From NCBI GenBank assembly GCA_018398805.1, contig JAGFBZ010000907.1:124001-188000 (forward strand): DNA of 64,000 bases, read 5' to 3'. Shown here one piece after another: positions 10,622 through 24,200 of the stretch (position 1 is its first letter; each line of letters begins with the position of its first letter). The DNA is from Hirundichthys speculiger. Lineage: Eukaryota > Chordata > Actinopteri > Beloniformes > Exocoetidae. The notes under the pieces are model-generated. The model saw only the letters and a list, made by a program, of their open reading frames with translations, had not been told where the DNA came from and searched no databases. The translations under genes and the position numbers were made by a program.

Positions 10622-11690
10622 TTTTGTTTCTATTTTTTTTGGCTTGGAATCCCAGTAACAGGCCATCTGTCTCCAGCCCCCTGATGTGCAGAGGCAGGCA
10701 TTTCGCCTCTGTTACTACTTCTCAGGGCGGAACATTGGCATAACAGCGGTGGAACGAAATGTCCTGCCGTCGTGCCTCCATGAATTTCACACAGCACGGC
10801 GCGGCAGAATGAAGGCACAACAGAGGCTGAACGAACTGGTCAGTCTTCAGACTTTATGAACACTGGTTCCCAGTGACAATGAAGGCACAATAGCTCGCCT
10901 TCGACATGTTGTGGGAAAAAAGGACTACAATGTAATGGAAAGGCATCAAAGACAACCGTCATAACACTGATTCCACAAGGCAGACTTGATATTTGATGGG
11001 TCTAAACCGCCTTTATGGGGTCATTGTGAATCAGTAAATGAAAACAATGGGTTGAAAGGGGTTATTGACAGGGATTATTGATGGAAAACAGAGCCAAGCA
11101 GAGCTTCAGAACTCTTGTTTCCTCTAAAGCCGCTCAGTCAACAACACAATGAGAAGTTATTGTGGAATCTCTGCCCACGGGTGCCACAAAGTTACTGCCT
11201 TCCCCGTCGGAGAATTAGAGTCCAGACTGTAATCTGTTCTGCCATCGTGATGTATAATTCTGACGCTGTCATTGCAGGAACTTTCAAAAAGCATACGAGC
11301 TGTTTCTAATTTGCTCCGGCGTGTTGCTTTGCTGCAGACGGAGTCACCGACAGCTCTCCTCGTTTTCTGCTTCCTGCACATTATAAACAGGTTGAAGCTC
11401 ATCCCAGTTTACAGCATAATTATTAGGTTTTTTCTTTTTTTTTTTTTTTTTTGCTCTGAATGATTAATGACTGTCAGACACAGGCAGGAGTTATAAATCC
11501 CCCCATAACCTTTTAAAATTCTGGCCCATGGGTAGTCAGTGAAAGCATTGATAAAATAAATGCGGCTTAAATAACAATAATAAAGCATACTACGAGCTCC
11601 AAACCCACGCCTTTCTGTTTTGACTGCATGCAAACAGTCTCACCTTGCTGTACCTAACTGCCAGTGATGGGATCCTCCTGTGAGTCAAAG

Positions 11691-12205
11691 CTTCTCAGAT
11701 GTCAAAGCACCACCATTCAACCAGGGGTTTTCTCACGCATGCGCGCTGGCGGAAGACTATCTCATCGGGCTTGAAAAAAAAAAAAAAAAAAAAAAAAAAG
11801 AAGTTCACACACAAAGCCACGCCTGCGCGGTGTGCCTCTCATTACGAGCGTGGTTGCTGCATCTTTTTAGGAAGCTACATGCTTTCTTTCGACACCCAAA
11901 GGTCGCGTGGTGTCAGGGACGCGCCTAGTCACGGGAACACACTGGAGCGCGTTCACGGGGAGGTGCAAGATCGCGCTTTTTAACAGTGAAGAGTATCAAC
12001 CAGCGTGCGGGGATTCAGCCTAAATGCTTTCCATCGCTTCACAGCGACCAGTCAATGATTCGCGTCAAGTACCGTCTTCCTTTTTTTTTTTTTTCTCCCC
12101 GCGTCCGCCGTTTTTATTTTGTTTGTCTTTTGTATTTTTTTTTTGCACGGGGAGAAACTGACATAGCAAAGTCATCTGTATGATCGGGGAGCAGGAACAC
12201 ACAGT
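11691..12205 (+). promoter_or_regulatory. spen: spen promoter / 5' UTR region
   Basis: CpG density rises from about 11.7 kb and continues through exon 1 into intron 1 (to about 13.6 kb), consistent with a CpG-island promoter. An NRF1-like CGCATGCGCG lies at 11736-11745. A 26-base A run (11774-11799) and T-rich tracts interrupt it. The exact transcription start cannot be read. Confidence 0.5.
11774..11799. repeat. Poly(A) run, 26 bases
   Basis: Uninterrupted homopolymer upstream of spen. Confidence 0.95.
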
Positions 12206-12288
12206 ATGGTCCGGGAAACCAGACATTTATGGGTGGGAAATTTACCCGAAAATGTACGAGAAGAGAAAATCATTGAGCACTTCAAGCG
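12206..12288 (+). CDS. spen: spen exon 1 (start of RRM1)
   Basis: Residues 1-27 plus two bases, donor CG|GTGAGT. Contains the RNP2 motif LWVGNL. The ATG has G at +4 (CAGTATGG) and matches the invariant vertebrate N-terminus. Confidence 0.96.
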
Positions 12289-15200
12289 GTGAGTAGGAGG
12301 CTTTTAACACATGTGTGTGTGTGTGTGTGTGTCCGTGTGTGTGTGTTTTTAATATAACGAGCCAGCATCTCTGGTCTCTGTTGTGTCACATTTTAGTGAA
12401 GTCGGGATGAAGCAGGAGGTTCCCCTGTAGCAAAGTCCCGTCTGGCAACACTGCTGTCAGCTCTGCGCGAGCAACGGTGTCTGTGCTGCACGAGCTGGGT
12501 TTAAAAAAAAAAGAGGAATTTAAAATTAAAATAAAAAAAAAAACTCGCATGGCTCGACCGGTCAACATGTCCGCGGACATGTTTTCATGTTTTGCCTGCG
12601 GGGGGGTTGTTTCTAACTTATCGCCTGATTGAGAACCCAACTTGTCCGTTCACGTCGAGGTGCTTGCACGTTTCTACCTGGTAACCAATGGACTGTAAGA
12701 CGGTCTACCTGTGGACCCGACAGTCTACCTGTGGACCCGACAGCCACAGAGGAAGGCACAGTCCCCCCCCCCCCTGCACGGAGGCTGGACGCGCAGTCAG
12801 TGTAAACAAACTTGAGCCGGTCTGGAGGAGCAGCTCCAGATCCAAACGCAGTTTCAGCTCCCGCATCTCTGCCAGACGGTCTTTAGTCTTTAACCCCCGA
12901 CGGCCGCGAGCCTCTGCTGTTTCACTTGACTCTGGGAGTTTTGTCGGGTCACCGAGTCCAATCAGATCTCTGCACAGGATATGGTTGTGTAGCTCCTCAG
13001 TATGCGCTCGGCTGTCACCGTGCATCGGCTTTAATATATATATATTTATGTATTTTTTAAAATTCTGCACCCTAACAACCGAGCAGCCCCTCGGAGCTGC
13101 AGCGACGTTTGCAGGCAGCCCGCGACCTGAACGGGGCTGCTGCTCGGATGGGCAACATTGTAACGTCGCAGCGGGCGTCTCGTGTTTACTTTGTGCTCGT
13201 GCGAGCGCAGAAAATGTTGTCTGTGCCACACGAAGAAAAATAAAAAATAAAAAAAAACCCAAAAACCCCGCGTTATTGCCTCCAGCGGCTGCTGACTGGC
13301 GGAGTGTCCGCAGCCCGACGAGGATCCGGGCGAAGAAGCCGCGCGTCCGTATCTGATCATCTGCTCGAGCTTCATTTTGTTTGCGTGTGTGTGTATGTGT
13401 GTGGGGGGGCTGCTGGATCACGCCAAACCCTATGCACCATTGATGGACCTTGAGCTCTTTGTTGTCCTGCTTGAACTGGAAAAAAAAGAGTAAATAGGTT
13501 CGTGTGTGTGTGTGTGCGTGTGTGGTGTGACTATCACGGTCGTCTGCGCGCTCTCGCTTCTGTCCTCTCCTCGTCTGTCAAGGAAATAGCAGCCCGATTT
13601 ACAGAAAAGCAGACCGCCACAGCTTCAGTCTGTCTATACGTTTCCCCCTCCCCTTAAAAAAAAAAAAAAAATGTTCACGTCTCTTACATCAGACAAAAGC
13701 TGCGAAATGCCACCAGAGACGGAATCACATGGAACAAACTTGCAACCGAAACGAAATTTAAAAAAACAAAAAAACAAACGGGTGCACGAAATATATCCGA
13801 CAGCCTGCTAATCTGCAGCTTTCCGAGTTTCGTGACTGCGTTGTTATTTTTATTAATTCATTTATTTATTTATTTTAACACTGTGGACTCATGCAGAGAG
13901 TGAACTACCAAAAAAAAAAAAAAAAACCGGGTCGTGTCTGATTCATGCAGCCTTGCAGAACGCGCAATAATGGGCTACCTATGTGTTATTTACATAATCC
14001 CATGGTATGATAACGTAACGTGGGGGTGGGAGTGTGTGGAAGGGGGGGGAGGGGGGAGTATCGCAACAGAAACGGCGGCATGCAGCCACAGCTCCAGCCC
14101 CCCCAAACCCAGAGGTGGACGGAGCACGCAGGTGCATGACAGCCCCCCCGACGCGTGATAGAAGTCATTGAAGATGGGGGACGGCAGGATGAGTAAGCAG
14201 TGCGAAGAGCCTTTCTAAAATGGCGTCGGGGGCTGTTCAATGTTGGGAACTGGCATGCCAATAAATTTATGAGCTCCCTGCCCTTTCTCTCTCTCTCTCT
14301 CTACCCTTCCATCTCTCTCTCTCTCGCTCTCTCTCTCTCTCTCAGACAGCAAAAACACACCCCCGAACGATTATTTTTGCGCAGGAGTCAGCTCAGGAAG
14401 ATGGAAGCGCGCTCTGTGTGATCCTGTGGGCTTTTACAGTTTTTTTTTTTGTTTTTTGTGTGGTGTGTGTGTAACAGGCTTCCTCTCCTATAAGCCTTCC
14501 CTTAATGAGGGATATTGGTGTTTACATGTTTATTCAGGAACCAATGGGATGCTTGCCCTTGTAGATCTAGAAAGAAGAAGAAAAAAAACCCCCACTATAC
14601 CCTAAGGACTGATTTTTCAATGGTGGTGCAAAAAGAAAAAAAAAAAAAAGGAGGGGGATCATGACAATTAAAATTATATAAAAACAGAATACTGCCCAAT
14701 TTTAACAACTCACACACCACCAGGAAACCTTTTTTTTCTGTTATTTTTTTTTTCAGCCAGTGAAATTCTGTCAATTCCTCCAAGAGGACACACTGATGTT
14801 AGCAAATACACGCATTTATTAACGCGCGCCGTTCCAAGGTTCAAGTCCAGTTGCCGGGTTACTGTTGCCTTGTAAAAAAAACGGAAAAGAAGAGCAGCGA
14901 AGCCACCTCACCTCCCGCCTCTTCATGCATGGACTCGCTCACACGCGCACGCGTGGAAATGCACAAGCTCAACACTGATTCGGTTGGAAAGAGAGATCAT
15001 AACATGGGGAAAAAAAAATACAAATAAAAGATCACTGATTTCAGAGGAATCAAGTGGAACACCTTGTGTTCAGATCCATTTGCAAACCTGGTGATAACCA
15101 TGTCCCCCCCCCTTGTTCTTTTTTCCTTTAGATATGGACGGGTGGAGAGTGTCAAGGTCCTGCCCAAGCGGGGTTCAGAAGGCGGAGTCGCGGCCTTTGT

Positions 15201-18200
15201 GGATTTTGTGGACATTAAAAGTGCTCAAAAGGCTCATAATGCTATCAACAAGATGGGGGACAGAGACCTGCGCACTGATTACAATGAACCAGGCACAATT
15301 CCTAGCGCAGCGAGAGGGCTGGACGATAGTCTGTCCTTAGGCTCTCGTGGCCGGGATGTATCAGGGTTCACAAGGGCGGCAGGGGGGGCCGTGTATGGGG
15401 CCCCCGCGTCGCTTCACAGCAGAGATGGACGCTATGAACGCAGACTAGACGGGTAAGTGGACAAAGTTTCTCTGAAGGCAGGGCGAACCACGGTTTCTGG
15501 TAAACACCTTACCTCCAAGCATCTTTCCAACATCTATTCATATACTTGTCTGGGGTTAAAGAGGAGAGAAAAAGTTCATGCTCAAGAATGAAATCTTAGA
15601 CGGAGCCCTTCTAAGGTCCTCAGAGCTCCCGGATCCATACGTACGGGTAGACACGGGTAATCTCTAAATGAGAGGATATTTCCTACCTAAGCGTATCTGT
15701 TGCTAAAATGAGCAGGCAGTAGTTTAGATTTCATCTGGGGATTATTTTTCTTTGGTGAGATTATGTATCTCTGTGAGTTGGATGTATCAGTTGCGGGAAA
15801 ACACGGGGCACAGATTGGATATCGTAAAATTTCCCAGGATTATTGGAGATTGCTGGAGAGAGAAAGACAGGGAGAAAGGGAGAGAAAGGAAAAAAGAGAG
15901 AGTGGTCCAGCGGCCATCCCTGGGATTCCCCTAATCTGGAATTACGTTGCCCTGATCGATGGATTAATGTCACCCATTTTCACTCACGTAACAAACCGAC
16001 CAAGACACCAACACACATTACAGGTAACAGACGCCATTGTTGGGATTAGTCTGATTTGGTTTTCAGTTACCGTGCACACCCTCACGGAGGAGTTCACTTC
16101 TCTTGTGGGCTGGAGTCATGTGGATAACCTACACAGGATATTTATTTCCCACTCTTGGATTATCACTGGTCCAGCCACATGAAGAATAAGCCATAATGCT
16201 AAAGGTATGGGTCACTTCCTCGGTTCTTTTTTTTTCTTTTTGTTTTATTTGGGATTAATTCTAATCAGGGCAGAAAATTGAGTACTGGGAGACCTCTACT
16301 GGTGATCCAACTCAGTAGAGAAAACAGAAACAAGTGAGCAAAAGACTTTTTTTTCTTGCCTTATTTTTTGTGGAGATTATTTTTTCTCTCTTTTTTTTTT
16401 AAAATATATATACAAACTTTCCGTGACTGAAGTTTTGCTGAGGACTACAACTGGATGATACAAATCAGAGAAGCACCGTGGAGTCGAGACTGGAAACTTT
16501 AAAGCACCTTTTCAGTGGAGATAACTTGCCTCACGTTTGTGGATTACTAACTCCTTTCGTGAACCTGGAACTATAACTATTCCCTGGATACAAATAAAGA
16601 ATCCCACAGAGTCAGAGAACTGCGACGCACCAGTGAACTGCGTTTTCCACCGCCTCAGACCAGGTTCGGGACAGCACACGGACGCTTTTTTGTTCCTGAT
16701 GGAGATGATGTATGGACAACAGGCTTGAACATCCGTGAGGTCCAGAATTGTCATGTACGTTCTACGCCCTTGGAATGAATGCTTTCGTGCTTCCACGAAC
16801 ACAAATCTGGATTACTACGACAAGGCGCCGTCTTCACCTGTAATCGTCGAAGCTGCGCTGAAGGAAATCGACCTGCGGACCTCAGGAAAGAAGGCGCCAG
16901 ACTTTTATCAATGCTGCCGTGGAATCTGTGGTCGACCAACAGAAGACGTGGATTTCATTGTTTCACGGGACTCGAGTGCAGCACAGCTTTTCTTCCGTGG
17001 TCACGCGTTCGAATGGATATTTGACCTTTTATTCCTATTCCAACTCAGCCGGACACTCCGGGTCGTCTGTGCACATGAGGTCTCCTGCCCTGAAGATATG
17101 GATTACGCTTTGAAACGTGAACAGACGTGCTTCAGTCTTTTTCCCTCCACTCAACATTTTTTCCTAATTTTTGCTCACAAAGTTCTATCTCCCTAAATTG
17201 TATTTGGAGTTATAGGTCAAGTTACCACTCTCTCACAAGGTTGGTATGTCCTGCCCTGTGTATTTTAGCTGTCCTCTCTAACCCCCTAGTTTGAACCCCT
17301 GTCTCTCTCCATTTTCCCCACTAACCAAAGTAGCTGGCGCATAGACTATTATTACTGCCTGAATGTTTCCATGCAGCATATTGTACCTTCCCTTGTATTG
17401 TTTTCCTTTCTCTTCCTCTCACCTGACCCCACCCTCAGCTCCCACCCCCCTGCTCTCCCGTGTTTTAATAGAGCCGATGCAGCTGTTGATGGTGATAAAT
17501 TAAACGAAAGACGTGTTTTTTTATTTTTTAGAAAAGAATGTTTCAAAATTCAGTTAAAAGCAAATTGAAAGTATTCAGCGTTCCCGTATCTGCAGCATCA
17601 CCTGGTCAATCTAGGGGAGAAATTCTCCAGAAAATGTGCAGAGAGACTAAAGTTACTCATTAGTTTAAACATTCAACATCGCAGTACATTTTAGACTAAA
17701 TATTTTACATACGTGAATAGGGGTGAGTATTGGCAAGTACCTCGCAATATGATATGTATCATGATACTTGGGTCACGATACAATATTATCACAATATCAC
17801 GATATCACGATATATTGCGATATTCTACCCAGTTAATATCAAAATTAAAAGTGAAGATGAAAAATCAAGTTGCTGTATATGTTCATCAGATGATATTGAT
17901 CATTCAGAGGACAAATTGAGTCAAAACTATTTGCTTCAAAACAACCTATTTATTGTTTATTATTAATGTTTTTGCACATTTAAGTAACCATTAGTAACCA
18001 ATAAAAAATCGATATTAGGAGTTGAAAAATCGATGTTATATTGGGCGGCCGAAAATCACGATATATTGCCAAATCGGATTTTTTTCACACCCCTATATGT
18101 GAACGAAACATTACATTTTTTCAGTGTTTTTTTTTTTTTTTGTCTTAGAAATTGGTTTGGACAATTTATCAAACATTTATCGCCATCGCAATATCAAAAT

Positions 18201-21200
18201 GTGTAATATCAGTATCGCAATAACAAACAAACAAACAACAAAGGAAAAATAGCAATAAATGGCAGTCCCGAAATTTTCCAAGTGCTGTGCATTCACACTC
18301 TAAAAATCAATATTATAAATTGGCTGATCAGATGGAACCATATTCTCTGATCTGCCAGTTTAGATGCAAATTTACGTGTAGTGTTGTTGCGGCGTGCAGT
18401 TTGTTAGTTTCAAATAAAACCATGTGGTCATTTTTTTTTCAAGCTTCTGTTGAGGCTGTTGACTGTCAGGAGGCAATTTCAGACTTTAACATCGTATGCT
18501 GAAGTATTGGTTTATATGTATACGGAGCCATACTTTTAAACAACATACTTCAAGAAAAACTGTCAACTCTGTGTCTCGAAAGGCTCAATTTTCGCTGATG
18601 AAAATTATTGGTTAAAAAAGCTTTGGGGAAAATAAAATGATTTAAAAATGAACAACACAAAGTGTTCAATTATTCAAAAAATAGTCCAGGTTGAGCTAAA
18701 AGATTATCTGTATATTTTATGTTCTTAAATGACAAGCTGGTTTAGAATAATTTCCAAAACTGATACTAAATTATTAGAGACTTTGCTGGATTTTAAACTT
18801 ACCAGAGCTGAAAATGATTGTCAAAACAAAATAAAATATACAGGAAATATGTGGTGATTTCTTTTTTTTTATTTTTTGGAAATGATAATTCCAAATGTTA
18901 GTAAAATAAGTAAAAGTTACATAATGAGTATCCTCTAAGTCGTAACTACATTTTTCATTCATTTTTTTTTTTATAAATACCACGAAACACCTCAATGGGA
19001 TCGGCCTCAAAACTTGAATCCAAAGCATCAAATACAACCTGTTTAGAATTATTTTCGTAGCACTTCACTCTTACTTGTTATTATCATCACTGTTACATTT
19101 TTCTGGTTTCCCTGCTTTCACAGCTTTTTATGCTGTTGGGGCTACCTCATTAGCTGCAGATTTCACTGTATGGCAGCAGTTAATGTTGTACCTCATAGAG
19201 CACGTCTCTCCCATTGCAATACTGGGCTCACAGAATTGTCAGTTTGATGGATTACATTGATTTGGAACGCAATTGCCCCATTACCACAAAACAAACACTC
19301 CCCTTTTGGTTGCTTTGTGTTTTGCTTTTTCAGCTGAGTTTTCAAAGAAGAACGGTAAAACAACTGTACCAAAACAATGTGGTTATAAAATTGTTACGTG
19401 TAATCCCGTTTCCGTTGCTTGTTTGAGTCTGTGAGAACAACGGGGCGCTCAGGTGATCTGTGAAGATGTTCAGCCATCAACTACTCGGTGATACTTTTAA
19501 ATTTAGGTGGATGCTCCCATATGACAAAGCTCACATATATAACGCATCTTTTATATCGTGATCTGGAATGTCTCTTTGTAATTACGCTGCCCACAAAACA
19601 CTTGGTGTGGTTGAGCATGCACCAGAACTGACTCACAGTCACACACTAATGGAAATCATACCACCCCCCCACCCCACCCCCAAAAAAAGTCTGACTGAAT
19701 TATTTTTAACCTCTATGAATAATGTAGGACCTGATTTGTGTAAAGTGAAATTGAAGGGTATCTGTTGAGCAGTGAGCTTGTGCCACCTAATTAGCATTTT
19801 TGGAGAGCATCCGGGGGTCAAGGTAATCCATCAATTTCACATCAGACGTCCTTATTCCATGGATGTTATTCATGAGTCTAGTACGCAGATGTTTGAATCA
19901 AATAAGCCGAAGCTGAATTTGCGCCCGACCCATTGTGTGTTTGCCTGAACCAATTTGCCATCAACATCTAGGGCTGCATATCACGTCGAGACATTCTCGT
20001 TGTTACGGCAAGAGTCTTTGGTGGAAAAGGCTTCATGCGGTAGTCGTAATTATGCCTTGAAATGCTGTGCCATATTTATGTAAAATCCTCAGCAATGAAG
20101 ACCTTTAGCTCGTCCACATCACAAGAGAACAAAGGTGTCGTGACAAAGCAGAGGGTGGCTTAGGGAATGCTTTCATTCAGTTTCAGCGGTGTAAAAACAC
20201 AATGCAACTGTCCAATGCAAAGGCCAGGTTGAGTAATTTAAGAGGCTCATCTTATTGATCATTTACAAAACCCCTTTCCAGGACATCACAGGGCGCAGGT
20301 GATGCGGAGGAAGATGCCTGTGTGATCTATCTTTGGAGACATGGCAGCAGTCTGCTGTAGCATACATTAAAATGCTTAAGGATGCCACTAATTTTAATGC
20401 ATTTCTGAAAGAAAAAAAAAGAAACCGTAAAGGTCAATGTACACCAGTAAATGTTTGGTTTTAATCATCCTATAAGACTAGGGGTGAGTATTGGCAAGGA
20501 CCTCGCAATAGGATATTTATCGTGATACTTGGGTCATGATACGATATTATCATGATATCACAATATATTGTGATATTCTACCCAGTTAATATCAAAATTA
20601 AAAGTAGAGATGAAAAATCAAGTTGCTGTATATGTTCATCAGATGATATTGGTCATTCAGAGGACAAATTGAGTCAAAACTATTTGCTTCAAAACAACAT
20701 ATTTATTGTTTAATATTAGTGTTTTTGCACATTTAAGTAAATGAATGAATTTTCCTAAAAAAATCGATATTAGGAGCTGAAAAATCGATATTATATTGGA
20801 CGGCCGAAATCGCGATGTATCGCCAAATCAATTTTTTTCACACCCCTTTATAAGACTGGATTTTAGTTATGAGTAAATATTTTCATCTGCACGTTTCTTA
20901 TGTCAGAAACAACAACAACAAAAAATGTAAGTAATAAATGTTACCTTTGTAGACACTGAAAAATGAGAAGTTAGTAAATTAATCATTTTTTCAGAGGCAA
21001 AAGAAAATACACAGGGACCCATGATAATATCAGATTTTTTTTTAATAGAATAAATATATTTATTTCAAAAGTAATCGAAAAGCTTTTTTGAACTTTCCCT
21101 GCATTATAAACTCGTTTGTACTTCCTTTGCACCCACAGTTCAACAGCAAATTAAGGTCCAAGTCATTCAACATCTAAAGATCTCAATGCCTACGGTAATT

Positions 21201-24200
21201 ATGAGGAATAAAATAATGTTTTTCTACTCATAAACTAAGCTCTAAATCCCTGTCGAGTCGAACAGCGTGGAACAGAAATGGACGGATGGATCCATCAGAG
21301 GAATAAACATGTGCTGCAACATGACAAACTCTAATCAATAAAACTGGTTCCAGCAGGTATGAGATTGATGTGAATGCAATGCAGAATTAAGCTCTGCAAA
21401 TGTTGTTTAAATTAAAAAAAAAAAAAATTGTCCTCATTTTCTTTACAAGAGGTGCGTAAACATGGACATGAGATGGTACGTGTGTATGTAATTTACATAT
21501 TCAGCAGCTCATCAGGGTATTTTATTCTTTATGTAGCCAATTTATAGAAGTTAATTTAGCCGTATTAGAAAAACTCTGTTAACACTTGCAAGTTTCACGT
21601 CTCTGGGTTGAAAATCTGAAGACGAAATATAAACACAATGCAAAGACCTTGTCTCGCTTTTTCTCTTCGGCTCATCCAACCCGACTCTTCAGCTGCGTTT
21701 CCATGCAACCATGTTTGCTGCGTGAATGGATGGTTCTTATACGTTACACAAACATAATCAGAGATCTATGACCCTCAAAAATCATATATTGCAAGAGAGT
21801 TAGTGAAGGGGAAGTGGACAAAGTCTATTAATGGTATATCAGGAATTGAATTGAATTGAATAGAACTGAATCATTCTTTTGTGAGAGGTGAAGATAGGGC
21901 AGGGACTGTGGGAGACAAAAGTTGCACATGTTCTGAAAACATTCATTGAGGTATTGCAGTTCTGACATGTGTCAGATCAAGTTGGTACCTTTTTTATTCC
22001 AACCACATAGAGTTTGTGGCTGCAGCGCTGCTCTCTCTTCAGAAGTAGCATCTAGACACACAACACAGGTACACCTCCGTTATTTTTAGCCACAAATTGC
22101 TCAGAAAAGCTTCGTTTTCATTAAGAAAAATTACATTTATAGGCTTAACCTTCAATTTCTCTAAATGTTTATGGTCCGTAGTGTTATTTACTCCTGGAAC
22201 AGATCGTTCTTGACCAAAACTATTCACTTCCAAATATGACAGTAGAGCTTTGTTTTCTTCTAAAATCCAAATCTCCTTTGGATATTACCATTTTTTTTCT
22301 CATCATGGTATTTTAAATGAATAAATAACAAATCAATCTCTTATTTAAAGTGCTTCTTTGATGGGGAGTTTTTGGTGTTGCTATATTAAACCACATTAGG
22401 CCCAGTATTAGAAGAGAATTGTTAATTTGCAGATAATAATTTGATCTGGGTTCAAACGGCAGTAATTGCTGTCCTTTCCAGCTCATTATAGCGAGTTTTG
22501 TAACACGACTGCCGTAAAGACACAGTAGTTGTATTTCCAAATTAAACTGTGATTGCTGTTTTCAGAAAGAGGATGTTTAAGCTGGAGCAGATTGCCCTTA
22601 TCAGGACTGTTTCTAATGCACATCTCGTGAAAAAGAGATGCTTTCAGGAACTGAACCGTTTTTCTCAGATGAACAAGTGGCGTCAAATTTTGCAACTTGG
22701 ATAAAAAACCTCCAACACAGCCTCTCGGATTAATGATACAAACATAAAAGCATAAACTGTGATTCATTTCATTAAACTCCTTTTTTTTTTTTTTTTTTTT
22801 TACAGCGTCAAAGGCTCTTTTTCAGGATGATGTAGTTCTGTTTTGTGGGATCCAACTGTTTAATGCTTGAGCGGGAAACTGCATATAAACACAACCAGGT
22901 TCAGAGATGAGTTCATTCATAAAAATCTTAAAAGCGCTTGTTAATGCCTGGAAAGTTTATAGAAACGTGCGAAGACAGCTTTGTTCCTCGTGTGATGGTA
23001 AAGGGGGACTGCCATGTCCAAGTCCAGAACCGTCTGGGAGGAAAGACGTGAAAGAACCGATTCTTAATTTTCCTACACAGTCACTCGTTTAAAATCGCCT
23101 GCAGGTCAGCTTGTAGGACAGTAAATTAATTCTCTTTTAAACCCTCTCAAACACTCTTCTCTGCCTTTCCTTGTGTCTAATTATGAAAAACCCACCAGAT
23201 TCCTGATACTTCTGTTTGTCCTCTGTGTGATGCCAGCATCTGTCTTAAATGACCAGAGTTTAACTGCAAAGTAATTTGCTGTCTCTTCATGTTTTGTTTT
23301 GTTTTTTTTTTTTTTTTTTTTTTTAGGACGGCTGAAAGTCGGGATCGTGCGTATGATCATGGTGCCTATGGACATCACGAGCGTCCTGGCAGCAGTTTTG
23401 AACGCCAAAGGCACTATGAAACTGACTATTATCGTGATGCAAGAGAGAGGACTCTAAGCACAGCTGGGAGTGGGTCCGGTACCTCCAGTGGAAGCGGCAC
23501 CACCGTGTCATCAGGAGTCGCTGGAACTATAGTCAGCGCCGTTGCTGTGAATGCTGGAGCTGGTGGATCGGCTGGGACCTCAGCAGGCGGAAACGGGGGA
23601 TCTACGTCCAGTACTGTTGGCTTCTACCGCTCTCACAGCAGGAGTCCTTGTCGCTTCGAGACTCCAGAGCCTCGCTATGAGTCTCGAGCCAGAGAACCTT
23701 TTACTTTGGCCAGCGTAGTTCACAGGGACCTTTACAGAGAGGACCGGGGCCGGCGCACGGAGCGGCCCTACCGTCACAGTCGTAGCCGGTCTCCGCATTC
23801 GACGCATTCAAGAAATCCCTCTCCTCAGAGACTGGTGAGTCAGGCTACGCGCCCACCACGTTCCCGCAGTGGGTCAGGCTCTCGCAGCCGCTCCTCCAGT
23901 TCAGACTCAGTCAGCAGTACCACCAGCAGCACAAGTGGCAGGTGAGTTAAGCTTTGTCTTGGTGCCAAGATTTCTTACCCCCTCCGCAGCTTTTGTTGGC
24001 AGTAATCCATTGATATCTGTTGACTCAGACCCCCAACCAGTTGAAGCAGATGGCCTCCCTGAGTCTGGTTCTGCTGGAGCTTCTTTTTTAAGTTTAGCTG
24101 TAAACCTGATTTTTATTTCCACTGTCGCCTCGTACTTGCTCAGACTGGGGGATTGCACCAAAGTGAAGACTTGGTGAACTCTGCTGGGTTCCTTTACTCG

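Larger units (their letters stand above)
7600..11690. other. Intergenic region between tmem82 side and spen
   Basis: No gene recognised. It holds a SINE (about 8098-8275), a short inverted-repeat element (10253-10621), a CT microsatellite and several A/T runs. The remaining open frames are short and overlap on both strands. Confidence 0.5.
12289..15131 (+). other. spen: spen intron 1
   Basis: The first 1.3 kb is GC- and CpG-rich, with overlapping long open frames on both strands that reflect base composition, not genes. The rest holds GT and CT microsatellites and A-runs. No transposon is recognised. Confidence 0.6.
12180..15340 (+). other. Overlapping upstream ORF across spen exons 1-2
   Basis: An ATG at 12180, 26 bases before the spen start and in another frame, stays open through exon 1 (36 codons) and, after the normal exon 1-2 splice, to TAG at 15338-15340: about 105 codons overlapping RRM1. 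Its ATG context (CTGTATGA) is weaker than that of spen. It could dampen spen translation or be incidental. Confidence 0.4.
15453..23326 (+). other. spen: spen intron 2
   Basis: A 7.9 kb intron. Two related hAT-type MITEs are identified (17718-18095 and 20479-20848). The stretch 16000-17560 has a higher GC content than its flanks and carries a 153-codon frame (16735-17196) with no recognisable product; it may be an interspersed repeat I cannot name. Other parts show nothing recognisable. Confidence 0.5.

Noticed and set aside
12688..13421. Overlapping open frames of 222 (+) and 238 (-) codons downstream of spen exon 1
   Set aside because: They lie in a CpG-rich intron start where stop codons are rare on both strands. 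Neither resembles a protein, and both contain low-complexity tracts.
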